A DNA stretch of 64,000 nt from Cloeon dipterum. Lineage: Eukaryota; Arthropoda; Insecta; Ephemeroptera; Baetidae. Made by a program: the position numbers and the translations under genes. This document shows positions 41,601-52,692 of the stretch, in pieces (within the stretch, counting starts at the first letter, position 1; each line of letters opens with the position of its first letter). The notes below the pieces were generated by a model. That model was not told the DNA's origin and did not search any database. It saw only the letters and a list, made by a program, of their open reading frames with translations. The stretch is taken from contig NC_088786.1 in NCBI RefSeq assembly GCF_949628265.1, forward strand, positions 1,860,001 through 1,924,000, written 5' to 3'.

Positions 41601-44600
41601 GCAGAGGCATCGCTCTCATATCAATGTTCTTGTATGAAAAAATCCTCTTTAGAAAATGAATAAAAATAGTTTTATTTTAAAATCAATTATATCATTAATT
41701 GGATCTGACGAAAGACGTTCCTGCAAAGTTCGTTTGACGTTCACCAGGCATTTAATACTTGAGTACAACTTTCTGATTTCTAATTAATTAGCTGATATAA
41801 TAATTCGATCTTTTGAAGCACTTCCTGGAAATTAAAGTAATCAATAAGAGAGAAGCGTCTCTTTTAATGAAAGAGAGACATCATGAAAATGGGCTTTATT
41901 TTACTGACAGAACTAAGAAGGAATAAACATTTTAATACCTGCCTCAATTTTAATTGCACTGGGCAATTTTGAACTATCAGTTTTAAAATTGGAGTTCTTC
42001 AAGCGGTTTTGAATTTGGAGTACCCAAGTTTGTGGTATCTGTAATTATGTTTCGCGTGATGTCTCACTGCCACTCAAACTTAGTTATAACTCGAATGAGT
42101 TACAGTTTGTAGTTAGCTAGCTCGAGAAATCTGGTCCGTAAATCGCGCATACGATCTGCTGCGGGCGACAACGCAGAGACTTTATTGCCGCTCTGCATCT
42201 CTCACCTCTCATGCACTCGCCGTTTATATTCCAATTCATTTTGCTACTCAGAATGAGTGCAGAAGAAATGGAAAAGCCAATTAACCTTTTGAATTGCATT
42301 TCGAAACAGCATCGTTGCACACGTGCACAAGACCGAGTGAGTGAGTGCATTTCAAATGCCTCCGGCTTTGACCAAAATAAACATGCTATTCATAGTTGAT
42401 GAGAGAGACACTCTCGTGCTATCTGATGAGCCAGAGTCATGCAACAGAGACACAAAGAGAGACTGGCAATTTCTCTTTCAACCCACCTTGCATGTCAGGC
42501 AGTTTGCAATGCTGGAAATATGAAAAGGCATCGAAAACGTTCGTACAATTAGTGAGAGGACACGTTTCCACGGAAACGTATTCATCCAAGTCAAAGCAAA
42601 TTTAATATTTAAAATTTTTTCCATTTAGTGCGTCGCTGCGAACCTTTCGAGGAAAAAGGAAATGTTGCAACCACGAGGAAGGAAGCAGGCTCGCTTCTTT
42701 TTATTTATGACGCTGATGGCCTTTGGTGAGATCAAGTATACGTGTTTCGCCTTTGTTGCGACACGAGCTATCGACATGAGCTTCTAGGAATGCATGTTAT
42801 TAAATATCTTCTGGCTCGGCGTTCCACTCGAGGCGCGCGTGGAAATCCGATAAACGAGAAGAAACGCGTGGTTCCAAAAATGTAATAATTGTTGTACACC
42901 ATGTACCAAAACGTTACCAAACACAACGAGGAGGCTCTAAATTCACCAAAGAGAACAGGTAGGCTTTCTTTGAAATGGTAATCGGCTGGGAAGGCGAGAA
43001 ACGAACGTTCGCAAAGCTCTCAGTTACGGCGGAGAAACAATTTGGCTTTCTCCAAAAAGCAGAATAGCCCCTTTATGGTCTGAAAAGAACAGCCCTGGTG
43101 GAGAGGACAAAGCTCTTTCTCTCAGTTTCGCTCTCGCTCTCACGTGCGCGTGTGTGGAAATAACAAATGATCGCGCTTCCGCTGAAAACGGAGGGCACGC
43201 ATCAAAGTTGCTGCAATAAGTGCTTTTTTACAGTGAACAACAACAAGAGGACTTTAATAAAGCGCGTGCGCTTTATCAAAATAACGACTGGAGAGCGGTA
43301 ACGGCACACTGGCACAGCGCGTAATCAAAGTCGGCCAAAGAGAAAAAGGCTAACAAAACAAACGCAACCGTCACTTGATTCTCCGCCATGATTCAAAACT
43401 CAAACGCCGCTTTTGTGTTGTTTTATTTTATCTGCTGCTCGAACGCGCTTCGCACCCAACGAAATGGAAAACAGTGGCGCACGCGGAAGCATTCACAGAC
43501 TGAATGTTTTTGTTTTTTCTACTCAAACAAATGCTCATGTGCACATCAGAAAATATAGCTAGGTAAAATGTGATGCAAGTGAATCAAATGTGCAAGTATT
43601 TATTCATTTTACAAGATCTAATTGGATTGATGCTAAAAATTTTGGAAAATGCTTGTTGCCATTGCAAGAACTGATCCCTTAGGATTTAGTTGAAGCCAAA
43701 ATGGACCTAAATTTTTAACAAAAGTGGTTGTAAAGTTAGCATGCTTTTTAAATGGTGAGGACTGTTTCCTTACTTGAAATCCTATTTTATTTCTCAACGA
43801 AAAAGGCTTCATACGCTGTTGTACAGATCTCGACGAGTGGAGTCAAAATCTGCCATAAAAATGTGGCTAAGTGCTGTAAATTTTGGAGAAAATTTGATTT
43901 TTTTACTGTACCAAGGTTCGTTTTTGATTATAACAAATTGCTTATCGATCAACACCTGCTTATTTCATCCAACAATCTAAACAATTTTCATTTGTCCCCC
44001 TGTATCGATCTCCTTTCTTTTATAATGAAATTAATAAAGCATGTTAGATTTTAAATTGATTTATTATTGTGTTGAGTGCCGTTTTTGCCTCCGTCTATGG
44101 CGTGCCACTGCTCGGAAATCTTGCTCTCTCGGCTTCTTCAACAGAACATTAAAAAGGCGATTTTCGACGCCCCGAGCGCGCGATTTGCGCGGCGAAAAGA
44201 GCTCGATGATTTCCCTCGAGTGGATGCGTTGATATTTGCGTGCTGCTGCTTTTTATTTGGCCTATTACACACGTTTCCTGTGCGCTCGACGCGTTTAAAC
44301 GAGCCAGCTCTTTTAAATCGCATTTAAAATGCAAAACCGCGCCCCACCTGAGATTTCCCGCATTGATTCTCGCGCGCTATCGCTCTTTTGTGCGCTCGGG
44401 CAAATTTGGCCCAAATTGCGAGTGAGAGAACACTGCAAAATTCATCGCTGCGGGCTTCTCGCGCTGCCAGCTGATATATAAGCATGTATTTTTAATCACG
44501 CCCTGATGCCGACGTGAATGGATAAAACTGCTGCTGCTGCTGCTGCTGCTCATCTCGAACGAATCGAACCCTTGCTCCCGCTTAGTAAAAAAAGGGCGCG

Positions 44601-47600
44601 CAAATCCCGCTTTTTATGACACAACGGCAATATTAGCCCTGAAAACGCCGGCACTGAGCAGAGAATTTGCTCCCGTTTTGCATAAATTTTCCATCGATGC
44701 GGCCTCTTTCGTTTTATTTTTACTGCTAATCACACGTTTTGCGTGGCTGCTTTTCCCTTCGGTCCCCCCGTGTTATTTTTTTTTTTATTTTCACAAGCCG
44801 ATGCACAAATGCGCAAGCATTTCGATCCCCGCTTGCTTATGGCTGCAGCGGTTGCCGCACACCAAGGTCGCAGCGAGTGTCGTTTTCTTGAATATTCATG
44901 CAAGACACGACACCCCTTTCCGCCATGGTGGTGCGAAATAACCGCAGTAATAATGGGGAGCACGAATTCAGCAGCACAATAGGAATGCTGTCGTCGCCAC
45001 GGCCGGATTTTTCGATGGAAATGTCATTTAGACGAAGTGGAATGTTTAGTTTTGCAAATTATTTGCACAGCGGTTTTTGTTGGTTTTTCCTGAGCTGCGA
45101 GCGAGCGAGTGCTGCCGAGTGTGAAATGACTGGCTGAATTCGAGAATCAGCATCATTAACGTCAGACTCATGTTCCAGCGCTCCTCCGCAGCACCCTTGT
45201 CGATTTTGTATATACATATCGTCAATCGTCTTTTTTGGTAAAAAGCGTGCGACCATCGCATCGGGCCAAAAATCGATATATTTGCCAAAGGAATCTCGAG
45301 ATACAAATAAAATGCTGTTGATTAATGGAGCCCACGGAGCAGTTTCATCAAAGAATTCCTTCGCTGTCGGCTGGAGTGCGCTCAGGATTATTTGAGATTG
45401 ATTTCACGCTCGCCTTCGCCTTGATTGATTTTGCAACGCACGCGGCGGCGGCGGCTCCACCGTTTGCTCAAGTTATTTGTGTTTATCCAACAGTATGTGT
45501 GTGTATCTTCACAATTAGAAGCATGTCAAACGAGAAGCGTGTTAGATCGCTTTAAAATTGCGTTACGCACTGCTTCAGTGTCGCGCAGGTTGCATAACGA
45601 CATAGTTGAGATTGATTTTGATCTGTTGAGCTTGCATTATTCTCTGATTAAATCATTCTGGACATTATTAGTCGTTTTACGCAAACAATCAGGACGTAGC
45701 AAGCTATAAAATAGGTGACAAGAAATTAAGATTTTCATTTTCGGGGACGACGACCAGAAACGAATCGTTTTAACGGCTATTTTGGGATGAGCAAGAATTT
45801 AGGACTTTGAAATGAATAGAATTAACGTTTGTTTATTTATTTCACTGGTCACCAATAGTACAAAAAAGTGAAACACCTGTAAATAGCGAACAAGTGGTCG
45901 AAACGTCGGCAAATCAAAAGATAGGCGAGTCGGAGAAGGCCTATATACTAAAAAACATTCACAACATGCTATTTTTATGTAGGTATTTCAGCGGAGGTGG
46001 TCTGCGGTGGAGTTGGTAACTTGTTCTTGTGAACTTGTAAAATTAATAAGAGATAATACATTAAAAACATTTCCATTTCTGCTTTTCACGCATATTTTCT
46101 TTCAAGCCTATCAACGCATATTATTCATAAAAAATGGGTTCAATCATTCTGCATTAATACCCTCTACCTGTGTTCAAAACAGGCGTGTCAAGGTGTCAGA
46201 TATAAAAGAACAAAAAATTGCGATGATTTTAAATATTCACTTTTTTACTCAAGGGATGAAATTATGGCCAATAGGGGTTGAGGGGTGAGGGATGAGCGCT
46301 CCAAATACTATAAAGTTCGCCAGGGGAAATCAAGCCAAGTCGAACGGTGTGCAGTTTTTGCATTTCTGAACCCGGGATTTGGCTGTCACAACATTTGCGA
46401 AAAAATTGAAAAATGTAAAATTAAATTTCTCGAAAATGAAGCCGAACGCCACGTTGACATTTTCACACAAGTTCACATCTTCCCTGAGACCACTTTTGAG
46501 AGGCGTTTCCGATATTTTAAGTATGGTGCTAGTTTTAAAAATAATAATAGAAAAACATCAGGCAATTTACTTTTGACCTTGAAGACCTCGAATTTAGTGC
46601 TCATTCCATCGGGCTTGACGAGTTCAACGCACACTTGAAATTTTTAATTGCCCCAAGACAAAATGAGTTTAACGCATTCTCAAAATTCACCAAAAATGAA
46701 CTCTTTGAGTTCAGACTGATCAAAAGTGTGAATTTCGCCAAAACCACGATGATTTTCGCTCGAAAACAAAGAAAACTTAATATTAAAAGAGGTTATTCTG
46801 GAAATGTCTGGATCAGTTTTTGAAACAATGTGAGTAAAAAATACATTTCTGGCCAGAGTATTGCCGAGTATAGAGGCAATTCGAAACAAACCGTAGCAAA
46901 TTTCGTTCAAGTCAGCATGCCAACAGAATTCGGAATAAAGCCTGCATTTTATGCGACAGTGGAGATCTTGCTCCGCATGTTTGGAATTCATGTTGCCGAT
47001 CGAGAGAAATCCCGCCGCCGGAAAAATAGAAACCGGAAACTCATGAATAATTTATGCGGCGGCGGCGGCACTCTTTCTCTTCGCAGCGCAGCAGCACAAC
47101 ATCCCGAATTCGAGTCACACACGGCCACATTAAGGTGCATTAGGCCTCGATTGCCGGGCAGTTAAGCAAATTAGCGCTTTATTGTCTCTGCGGCCAGCAC
47201 GACCACGTGCATAAAAGAGAGCTTGCTGCTCCTTTGTTGGCGCCGCAATCGATTGGGAGGGTGTGGGGGCGGACTGGTGGACTGGCTGGCAGACGCCACC
47301 CCGGTTCTCTGGCGCCGCGTGCCTTTTATTGGCCGATGCGTGTCCCTCGACCCTGATTACGCACCACAGAACTGGCCGGCCGTTATATTCTGGCGTCGCC
47401 GCCTCCAGCATTTAAAGGCTTATTAGGCGGCGTGTTGTTTCAAATTTCAGCAGAAATCGGTTTTTGGTTTATATTTCGAATGCCACTCTCCGGAGAGGGG
47501 TTGTCGGGGAGAGGAAGGAGACACGCGGACGGCGTGGCGCCGTCTCTGCGTTTTTGCCCCAGCGGTGACCAACATAAATTTGCTTGTCTGCCAGCAAAGC

Positions 47601-50600
47601 GGCTTTGCTGCTCTCTTATACTCTCGACCGTACTTTTTCTTCCACTCTGCAACTGCCAAGGGCTCTTCACGGTTATGATTATTTGATTATGTGTTTCTCT
47701 TTATTGTCTTTATGGTGCCGCATACAAAAGAATAAAACGGACGTTGTTCTTTCCTTTATTTGTTTATTGATTCTGGTGAATTGAAATTTTGAATATTGAG
47801 AGACCATTTAATTAATTTCCATTCTATCGTATTTTGGAATATAAGGACCCTCTAGAATTGTTTTTTTACTGTTGTGAACGTCATCATTGGAAAGCAAACA
47901 AAGCGCAAATAATGCCATTGAATTTAGCAATTGTAATTGAAAGAAAACTTTTCAACAAACATATTCCAAATTTTTGGGACAATAGTGGAGAAATTTTACT
48001 GCTCAGTAAATTTCAGAGTGTTGTTCTCTTTAGTTTTCTAGTAATTCCACTTCACAATTAAAAAACACGATTTTCTTACGATTTCATATTTAGCATTTAT
48101 TTGCAACACTAAATCTCGGGTTCCAACCATCAGAATTGCAAAAATTGCCCACCGTTAGACTCTTATTGATCCATCGTAACCGCAGATAAAATATTTAAAC
48201 CAAGAGTATATCGAACTTGGTATTATTTCGATTCTAAATCACACTTTAGTTTTTAAATTGCACTACGGGGATATGAGATATTGATGTCTCAATGTTTCCC
48301 AAAATTTATAAAAATTGATATTTCACCAAAACATTTGTATGATACAAGATGCTATTTAAGATTGATCTCCGGTGTTAATTTCGTAGAATTCGCTTGACCT
48401 CACGCCTTTGTCTTCCACCCCGTGACAGTTTAAATGAAATTCGAACAATTGGTAAATCTTGGATTCGATTAGACCTTAGTAAATGGTCTAAAAGTTGCAT
48501 CAATGCTGTGCAAATTAATCTCGATCAAAATAACCAGCCACGACTACACACACGGGTGAATGCCGCGCGTAGCTCATTCAGCACTTCATCAGATTAATTA
48601 ATTCAGGGAATTTCTAAAAAGAGACGGCAAGTGCGCGCGTAAAAGGCCTGATGATGTAATCTGAGCGAGCGCACGCGGCGGCTCATGGCTCATCCCTTTT
48701 GAGCGCCTACCCACCGGAATGGAAAGAGGTCGAGTAATTACTAATTAGGGTCGGTGGTGATTTATGTTTTAGGTGTGCTTCCCACCGGCCTTTGTGCTCG
48801 GCCGCTGCATCTGTCGCCCGCGAAGACCGAGGTGGTCAAGTACGTCAACGAAACATACATTGTCGCTTGCCAAAGCGACAAGGGCGCCAACATAGCGTGG
48901 ACCAAGCCCTCCGGAGAACGGGTCAGCCAAAGCAGGGGCAGGTGAGTCACTCGTCGTCGCGTTTCTTCCGCGCGGCAGATGACGAGGAATTTCCTCCGCC
49001 TCTGCTCGCCTCGAGAATGCGCTGTTATTTTAATTAAATTCTGTTTGCATGCCTTTGTCTTGCTCTCAATATTGCTTGCCATACCATTTTCATCCTTTTA
49101 TTCACCCAAATTTAATTAAACCCATTCGCAGAATCCACATCGAGGAAAGGTGGAACGTTAAGGGCGGTGTCAATTTGATATTTGAGAGCATCGAGAAGAA
49201 GGACCGCGGAAATTACACATGCAGCGCCGAGGTGGACGGGCGAGAGCTGACCCAGCACTTCAAACTGGTGGTTATCAGTAAGTGAAATTCGCTCACTTTG
49301 TGATCTGCCCACGAAACAATGGGGCTGCCTCCTATTATTGACTACCTCAAACGAAACAGAAGTGGCATTCGCTCCAGCGAATTTGATCGCCGACCTGCAG
49401 GCTGCGAGGGATTAAACGCAGCGAGCCTAACTCGCTCTCGCTGTCCATTTCATTTTGACGACGCAGCTAGTGGATTAGCTTTGTTTGACCTGGATGTAGG
49501 ATAAAGAGCAAAAGTCGCCCCTCGTCACTCAAAGTATCCTCTATAATAGTATATGGCTGGATGGGGAATAAAAATTTGACATCAATTATTTTAATATGTG
49601 TACCGGTTTTAATTTCTCACCTTTGCAAAGAGGCAGAAGATTCTGTTAATGTCACTGACGACAAGAGTAAAAATTCCTTTAATTAAAAAAGAGCAGATGA
49701 CTTTAATATCGCATCATTTTTTGTTGAATTGAACCGTAAACATCGCGAAAGAAACTTCAAAGAGGAGCAAATGCAAGGGCAGCTCTCTTTTAAAATTAAA
49801 TCAGTGTTTTTTTGATGATTCGTGTCTCCTAAATAAATGGGAAACATTTCGGCAAATTCTTGCTTCCAAATTTATATAATAATAAGAAGTTGCAAATCAA
49901 ATGCAACTGATACGCAGCTTGCCAGCAGGATTTTGAGTTAAAAAATAGTATTTTATATTATTATATTCGCATCGAATTTTTTAAAATTATTTTCCCACCT
50001 CGTGAAGCCAAAAGTATGCACCTTTTAGGGATTTAGCAAACGTAAAGATTTTAGTTCGCATTACATGATTTCAGATAACGCAACGAGCTCAATTATTTAT
50101 TTTTATTGCTCCCCTTTAAGCTCCAATCTCATTCATGGATACTCCGACGCTGCAAAACGCTACCGAACACCAAGACATGACGATCCGCTGCGAGGTGGAA
50201 GGCGATCCCGAGCCAAAAGTTACCTGGCAGGTGAATGGGAAGCATCCGCAAGGTGGGTGAATGATCGTTTCGTCTCGTTTGCTCGTATTATCCTGCACGA
50301 GAACTCTCTCTCAGCTTACAAAGCAAACATTTTCCGTGTTAACAGGACCGAGGCACAAAGTGATCGCCGACGGTTTGTTGATCAAGAACGTGAGTCGGTC
50401 TGATCGAGGAGAATATCTCTGCAGAGCCTTCCAAGCCTCCTCCATCGCCAGCAACATCGCCGAGCAAATAATCACCCTCAAAGTTCAACGTAAGTTGAAT
50501 TTCTATTTATGCCGCTGGATTTATAACTTTGCGTTATTTGATTTTCAGACAAGCCCCACTGGCCGAGCGAGCAGTCGGTGCGTGACCGCGCGTACGGCTA

Positions 50601-51725
50601 CGTGTCCGGCACCGTCAACCTGAGTTGCGAGGCCATGGCCGACCCAGGGCCCGAGTTCGAGTGGATTAAGGACAGCCACAGAATTGGACCCCACACTAAG
50701 CACGCCAAGTTGTTTCGAGAACCCAATCGCAGCGTGCTTCAAGTGAGTCCATCTCTTTGTTCCTCGTTCCTCCCTGTTAATTGAAAAAGAAAAGTTTCTT
50801 TCTTCGAGTGCGCTGTTGTTTTGCAGTAGAAGATGCGAAAACTTTGAAACTAAGAGTCGACAAGGTTCTAACATTAGATGACTCAGAAAATTCCACTGCA
50901 GTGTACCTTGATTAAATGGTCCATCGGACTGAGCTCTTATCTTATCCCTACGAATTGTTTTGTTTTGGCCTGGGGCAAATTAGTCATCATGATAATTAGT
51001 TTTCTTGTGTCCCGATAAAATTTATACATGTCAATATAAATCAAACTTGAATTTCTCCAAATTAAAAAATTAATTTCTATTCCAGCTGCTTATCACGAAC
51101 CAAACCGTGTTTGGCGAGTACGTCTGCAGAGCCAGCAACCCCCTGGGCTATTTGGAGAGGATTGTGGTGCTGCACGAGGGTGCTCAGCCGGTCGCACCGC
51201 AGATGCACGTGCGCGCCGCTATGCACGACGCGTTGGTGATCGAACTGAAGGAAACGGTCGAGGAGAATATCTTCCGGAAAAGCCCGCCTCCGCTCGATGT
51301 CACCTCCTTCAGGGTGCAGGTCAAGAGGAAGGAGGACAAGGACTGGCTCCACGCCAACACCTTTGACTTTGACGCGGGTAATTAAATTTTTATTTAATCT
51401 GGGAATTCCATTCATGCTCTGATTACATTTAATTAATTAATTGCGTGAACTTCTTTTCAAATCATTGAATGATAAACACGAGGTTTGTGTTTCAGAGACG
51501 GGACCAATGTACACGATCCAAGGCCTGCAGCCAGACTCGGTCTACACGATCAGAGCAGCGGCCATCAACGCGGCTGGCATCAGCAACTACGTCAAGGAGC
51601 AGAACTACAGGACCAAATCTTTGGCAGTAGCGGCCAGCATGAACGAGGAAACGTCGGCGGCCCCTTTCTCATCGGTCTCCTCGATCTGCCTTTTAATCGG
51701 CGCCTTCCTCCTCAGTCAATGTTAA
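4565..51725 (+). CDS. fipi: Ig/FN3 cell-surface protein, fipi-like
   Basis: Exons 4565-4610, 48773-48941, 49132-49277, 50121-50252, 50346-50489, 50549-50742, 51086-51377 and 51496-51725 join in frame to 450 residues. A hydrophobic leader (MLPTLFRLLAFVSL) spans exons 1 and 2, with cleavage likely near residue 24. Three Ig domains carry their cysteine pairs at about C48/C102, C144/C190 and C239/C291, each with the core Trp and a DxGxYxC-type F strand (the third is VFGEYVC). One FN3 domain follows (about 312-415) with the YTI..L.P.....IRAAAINAAG motif. The tail (about 430-450) is a short hydrophobic run ending at Cys, suggesting a GPI-attachment signal or weak anchor. N-glycosylation sequons include NET, NYT, NAT, NVS and NQT. 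The order SP-Ig-Ig-Ig-FN3 and the segments TEVVKYVNE and ADGLLI match my memory of Drosophila fipi, a neural protein affecting courtship-song interpulse interval. Orthology needs alignment; another NCAM-like gene is possible. Intron 1 is about 44.2 kb. Confidence 0.82.
5411..5662 (-). repeat. Dispersed repeat family A, copy 1
   Basis: Read on the minus strand, this shows the family's hallmarks: a phrase like 'cgatccctggtctcgtcgcg', then 'tatccaatagtgtgc', 'ggaaaaattccc', a 'aaataaattgtagtagggag' block and a 'taaatggcaacctg' end. The core matches the copies at 11262, 15646, 26799, 28995 and 39882. Confidence 0.7.
8351..8367 (+). repeat. (GGC)n microsatellite
   Basis: Five to six GGC units in intronic DNA. 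Confidence 0.9.
9908..9970 (+). repeat. Dispersed repeat family B, copy 1
   Basis: Shares with 24415-24480 the order attgaaacg, then 'gcgaaaaccagc', 'tggcgcctc' and 'taccag', with few differences. The flanks diverge. Confidence 0.65.
11262..11480 (+). repeat. Dispersed repeat family A, copy 2
   Basis: One of the clearest copies. It has 'cctctcgtcgcaatctatcc', then 'aatggtgtgcgaattttgag', 'gaaaaattccctaaattg' and 'aaataaatcgtggttgt', ending in a T-rich tail. The copy at 28995 repeats the first three blocks almost exactly. Confidence 0.8.
11910..12578 (+). repeat. Diverged tandem duplication (two ~300 bp units)
   Basis: Unit A (about 11910-12200) and unit B (about 12234-12578) share ordered blocks: 'aaaaaatat..g.agcgta', 'gaaacctactcct.cgc', 'aaaggtc', 'accgcaccgactggc'-like, 'atctg.ccgtc', 'gagtaat', 'cctcgaggcg', 'gaaatt.gagc', 'ggcca...taaatc', and a purine-rich end. 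Unit B carries extra sequence in its middle. No coding potential is apparent. Confidence 0.7.
13102..13406 (+). mobile_element. 5'-truncated non-LTR retrotransposon fragment
   Basis: On the + strand the three frames together encode the end of a jockey/CR1-type reverse transcriptase. It begins at YYAFVYSHLQYAAIFFG, shifts to VFVAQKILICVRLL, then shifts to FQKFNLLTVFPIYLMECCKF and ends near HSHNTRANKK. This follows the family pattern of S-HL-Y--IFWG, then Q-KR-IR, then LF--L-IL-----Y--E--FV, then NTR. Frame changes mark it as dead. A short tail of repeated 'tctaa' (13391-13405) follows, as expected at the 3' end of such elements. The insertion is only ~300 bp, typical of 5' truncation. Confidence 0.8.
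15034..17046 (-). CDS. Ankyrin-repeat protein nested antisense in fipi-like intron 1
   Basis: Minus-strand exons in transcript order are 17046-16925, 16868-16670, 16546-16337 and 15543-15034. They join in frame through GT-AG introns to give 346 residues. Ankyrin helices are visible at FTPLHSFACNG (about residues 9-19), YTPLHSATKAGHLRCLVFLL (54-73), NPLAVAALLEHGA in exon 3, and VPLCIACEVGAVECVRLLLL opening exon 4 (from ~179). The last ~100 residues are charged and helical, with no recognised domain and no clear SOCS box. The start at 17046 is the first in-frame ATG. A splice-acceptor-like 'ttacag' lies 21 bp upstream, so an upstream coding exon is possible. The gene lies wholly inside the 44-kb intron on the opposite strand. 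Ankyrin arrays bind proteins; the partner is unknown. Confidence 0.72.
15646..15850 (-). repeat. Dispersed repeat family A, copy 3
   Basis: Minus orientation, in intron 3 of the nested ankyrin gene. It shows 'ccaccattggatagatcgcg' and 'acgagagtaatcaaaatcaa' on the + strand and closes with 'taactgtttattagtcctga', matching the start 'tcaggactgatgag' of the copy at 39882. Confidence 0.75.
17345..17530 (+). repeat. Dispersed repeat family A, diverged copy 4
   Basis: A diverged subtype. Its reverse complement aligns with 43750-43925 over ~170 bp: 'gtgaggac', 'tattttatttc-caac', 'cagatctc-acga', 'tcaaaatctgcc', 'aaaatgtgg', 'aagtgctg', 'attttggagaaaatttga'. Confidence 0.7.
21131..21480 (+). mobile_element. 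Possible solo LTR or LTR remnant
   Basis: Starts TGTCACGTCGGGGTCACCAC, a 5' end I associate with insect Ty3/gypsy-type LTRs, followed by a G-rich run and then AT-rich sequence. The 3' boundary near 21472 ('tttctaaca') is a guess, and I did not find a matching target-site duplication. No gag, pol or env coding sequence is adjacent. Confidence 0.3.
22190..22460. promoter_or_regulatory. CpG/GC-rich island in intron 1
   Basis: Strongly GC-rich and CpG-rich, with a run of four-base 'cccg' repeats near 22402-22421. Open frames on both strands are a composition effect. It could be an internal promoter or a regulatory element of the fipi-like gene. Confidence 0.35.
24415..24480 (+). repeat. Dispersed repeat family B, copy 2
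   Basis: Shares 'gcgaaaaccagc', 'tggcgcctc' and 'taccag' with 9908-9970, and 'attgaaac-a-agacattcat' with 38695-38755. Confidence 0.65.
26799..26965 (+). repeat. Dispersed repeat family A, copy 5
   Basis: Contains 'gaggaaaaattccctaaatt', 'gttttacagtagggagacag' and 'ctttctcaaatatttaaaca', but lacks part of the 'ctatccaatggtgtgcg' block. Confidence 0.78.
28995..29165 (+). repeat. Dispersed repeat family A, copy 6
   Basis: Contains 'gcaatctatccaatggtgtg', 'agattccctaaattg', 'gccgattttctcaaatatt' and 'gaaacgacaacctg', defining the right half of the repeat. Confidence 0.8.
29606..29638 (+). repeat. (TC)n microsatellite
   Basis: About 16 uninterrupted TC units. Confidence 0.95.
33460..33716 (+). 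repeat. 21-bp minisatellite, about 12 units
   Basis: Imperfect head-to-tail units with the consensus ttcttgcacgttaaatagaa plus one or two bases. Variants use gcaag/gcacg/gaacg and taaat/tgaat. A two-unit block (gcaagctaaatagacg then ttcttgcacgtta) recurs, showing that expansion proceeded by multi-unit steps. The flanks are unrelated. Confidence 0.9.
38695..38755 (+). repeat. Dispersed repeat family B, copy 3 (partial)
   Basis: Matches 24415-24480 across 'attgaaac', 'agacattcatcc' and 'ggaaag.tgc', then diverges. Positions 11784-11818 share 'gacattcatcc.gtgac' with it. Confidence 0.5.
39882..40085 (+). repeat. Dispersed repeat family A, copy 7
   Basis: Begins 'tcaggactgatgaggaacag' and runs through 'ttaatttcgatccctctcgt', 'gcaaaataaatcgtggtttt' and 'acagtagggagacaatt' to 'ctttttcctaatttttagaa'. 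With copies 1 and 3 it helps define the outer ends of the family. Confidence 0.8.
43750..43925 (-). repeat. Dispersed repeat family A, diverged copy 8
   Basis: Reverse-complement partner of 17345-17530. The two form a subfamily whose core reads 'tcaaaatctgcc' and 'attttggagaaaatttga'. Confidence 0.7.
44528..44550 (+). repeat. (CTG)n microsatellite
   Basis: Seven to eight CTG units in intron 1. Confidence 0.9.
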
Positions 51726-52680
51726 TGGACGTGCAAACATCCTAATTATTATTAGTTTTTTTATTCCTTTGATACCTGTTTTTTTTCAAACTGGCTGCTC
51801 ACTGTCTTTGTTGTTATCGTCCCACTGAGCGTACCTTATTGTTTGTGTAAATATTAACAATGGAAATTCTCATGCAGCCGGTTGGGAAATATGAGGACGT
51901 TTTAAAGAGATAAATTCGCAAATGTTCACTGCGTTGGTATTATTATTTAAAAAGGTTGATTTCATGAACATTGCTTGTAATATTCGTGCCGTGTTGAATG
52001 GTTTTTATTAATTTTACTAAAAAAATGTCTGAAAAATTAACTCGACTGAAAATTCGTTTCGTTCAAAGCAGTCTTGTTATGCGTGCATATTTTTACTTTG
52101 TGTTTTTCATCAGGCCTACTTAAGCAAAATTGTGTACATTCCATCAATCTATATAAAATGTCGTGTATATAATTTAGAAAAAAGACACAGCAAGCAGTAA
52201 TACACTCGATATACAGTTGAAAAATGTCATGCCATCTCCTGCTTCCCAATCTTTGGAAAATCGACAACTAGATACAGAAAATATAATTCAAAATAATTAC
52301 TGTAAAATTCTAAACCCTAATTGTTTCGCTTTCTCAAGCGAAAATAACAAGTGAGTAAATATTTTACATTTACTTCACGAGAGAGGAATAAAAAACCCTG
52401 TGTATGTGCGTGTATGCCAATGGAAACGAGGACTAAAACAATAAATGCAGATCGGCGCTCTAATTACTGAGTGAGACGCTTACTGTCAGCTTACGAGAAA
52501 TTGTCTAAAGGAAAATAAGTTTAAATTTAAACGCAATGTTGCAAAAAAGCAATGCTGTGCACCAACGGGAGAAAATGGTTGATTGAAGGGACAAATAGCG
52601 AGAATATTTGTACAACTGAAATAATTGTACGCGTGTCAAACTCTTGAAAATAAAATAAATCAAATTTACCTTCAGCGGAA
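51726..52680. other. Fipi-like 3' UTR and spacer
   Basis: AT-rich, no open frame with recognisable content. It likely holds the 3' UTR and ends before the GATA-rich promoter of the first tetraspanin. Confidence 0.5.
52387..52392 (+). terminator. Candidate poly(A) signal of the fipi-like gene
   Basis: AATAAA about 660 bp past the stop codon at 51725. Other hexamers occur near 52436 and 52643-52652, so alternative 3' ends are possible. Confidence 0.45.
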
Positions 52681-52692
52681 GTGGTGTGTTAC

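Larger units (their letters stand above)
17047..48772. other. Second part of the giant fipi-like intron
   Basis: About 31.7 kb with no coding exon I can defend. Many open frames occur on both strands, but they follow GC-rich texture and lack domain signatures or flanking splice logic. CpG-rich patches near 22190-22460, 24000-24180, 25230-25330, 33980-34200 and 47040-47420 alternate with AT-rich DNA, as expected for distributed enhancers or unannotated alternative promoters. Repeats, a possible LTR and microsatellites are listed separately. Confidence 0.5.

Noticed and set aside
44570-44600. tRNA-like 'cgaatcgaaccc'
   Set aside because: Resembles a reversed T-arm, but no acceptor stem, D-arm or anticodon arm could be fitted.
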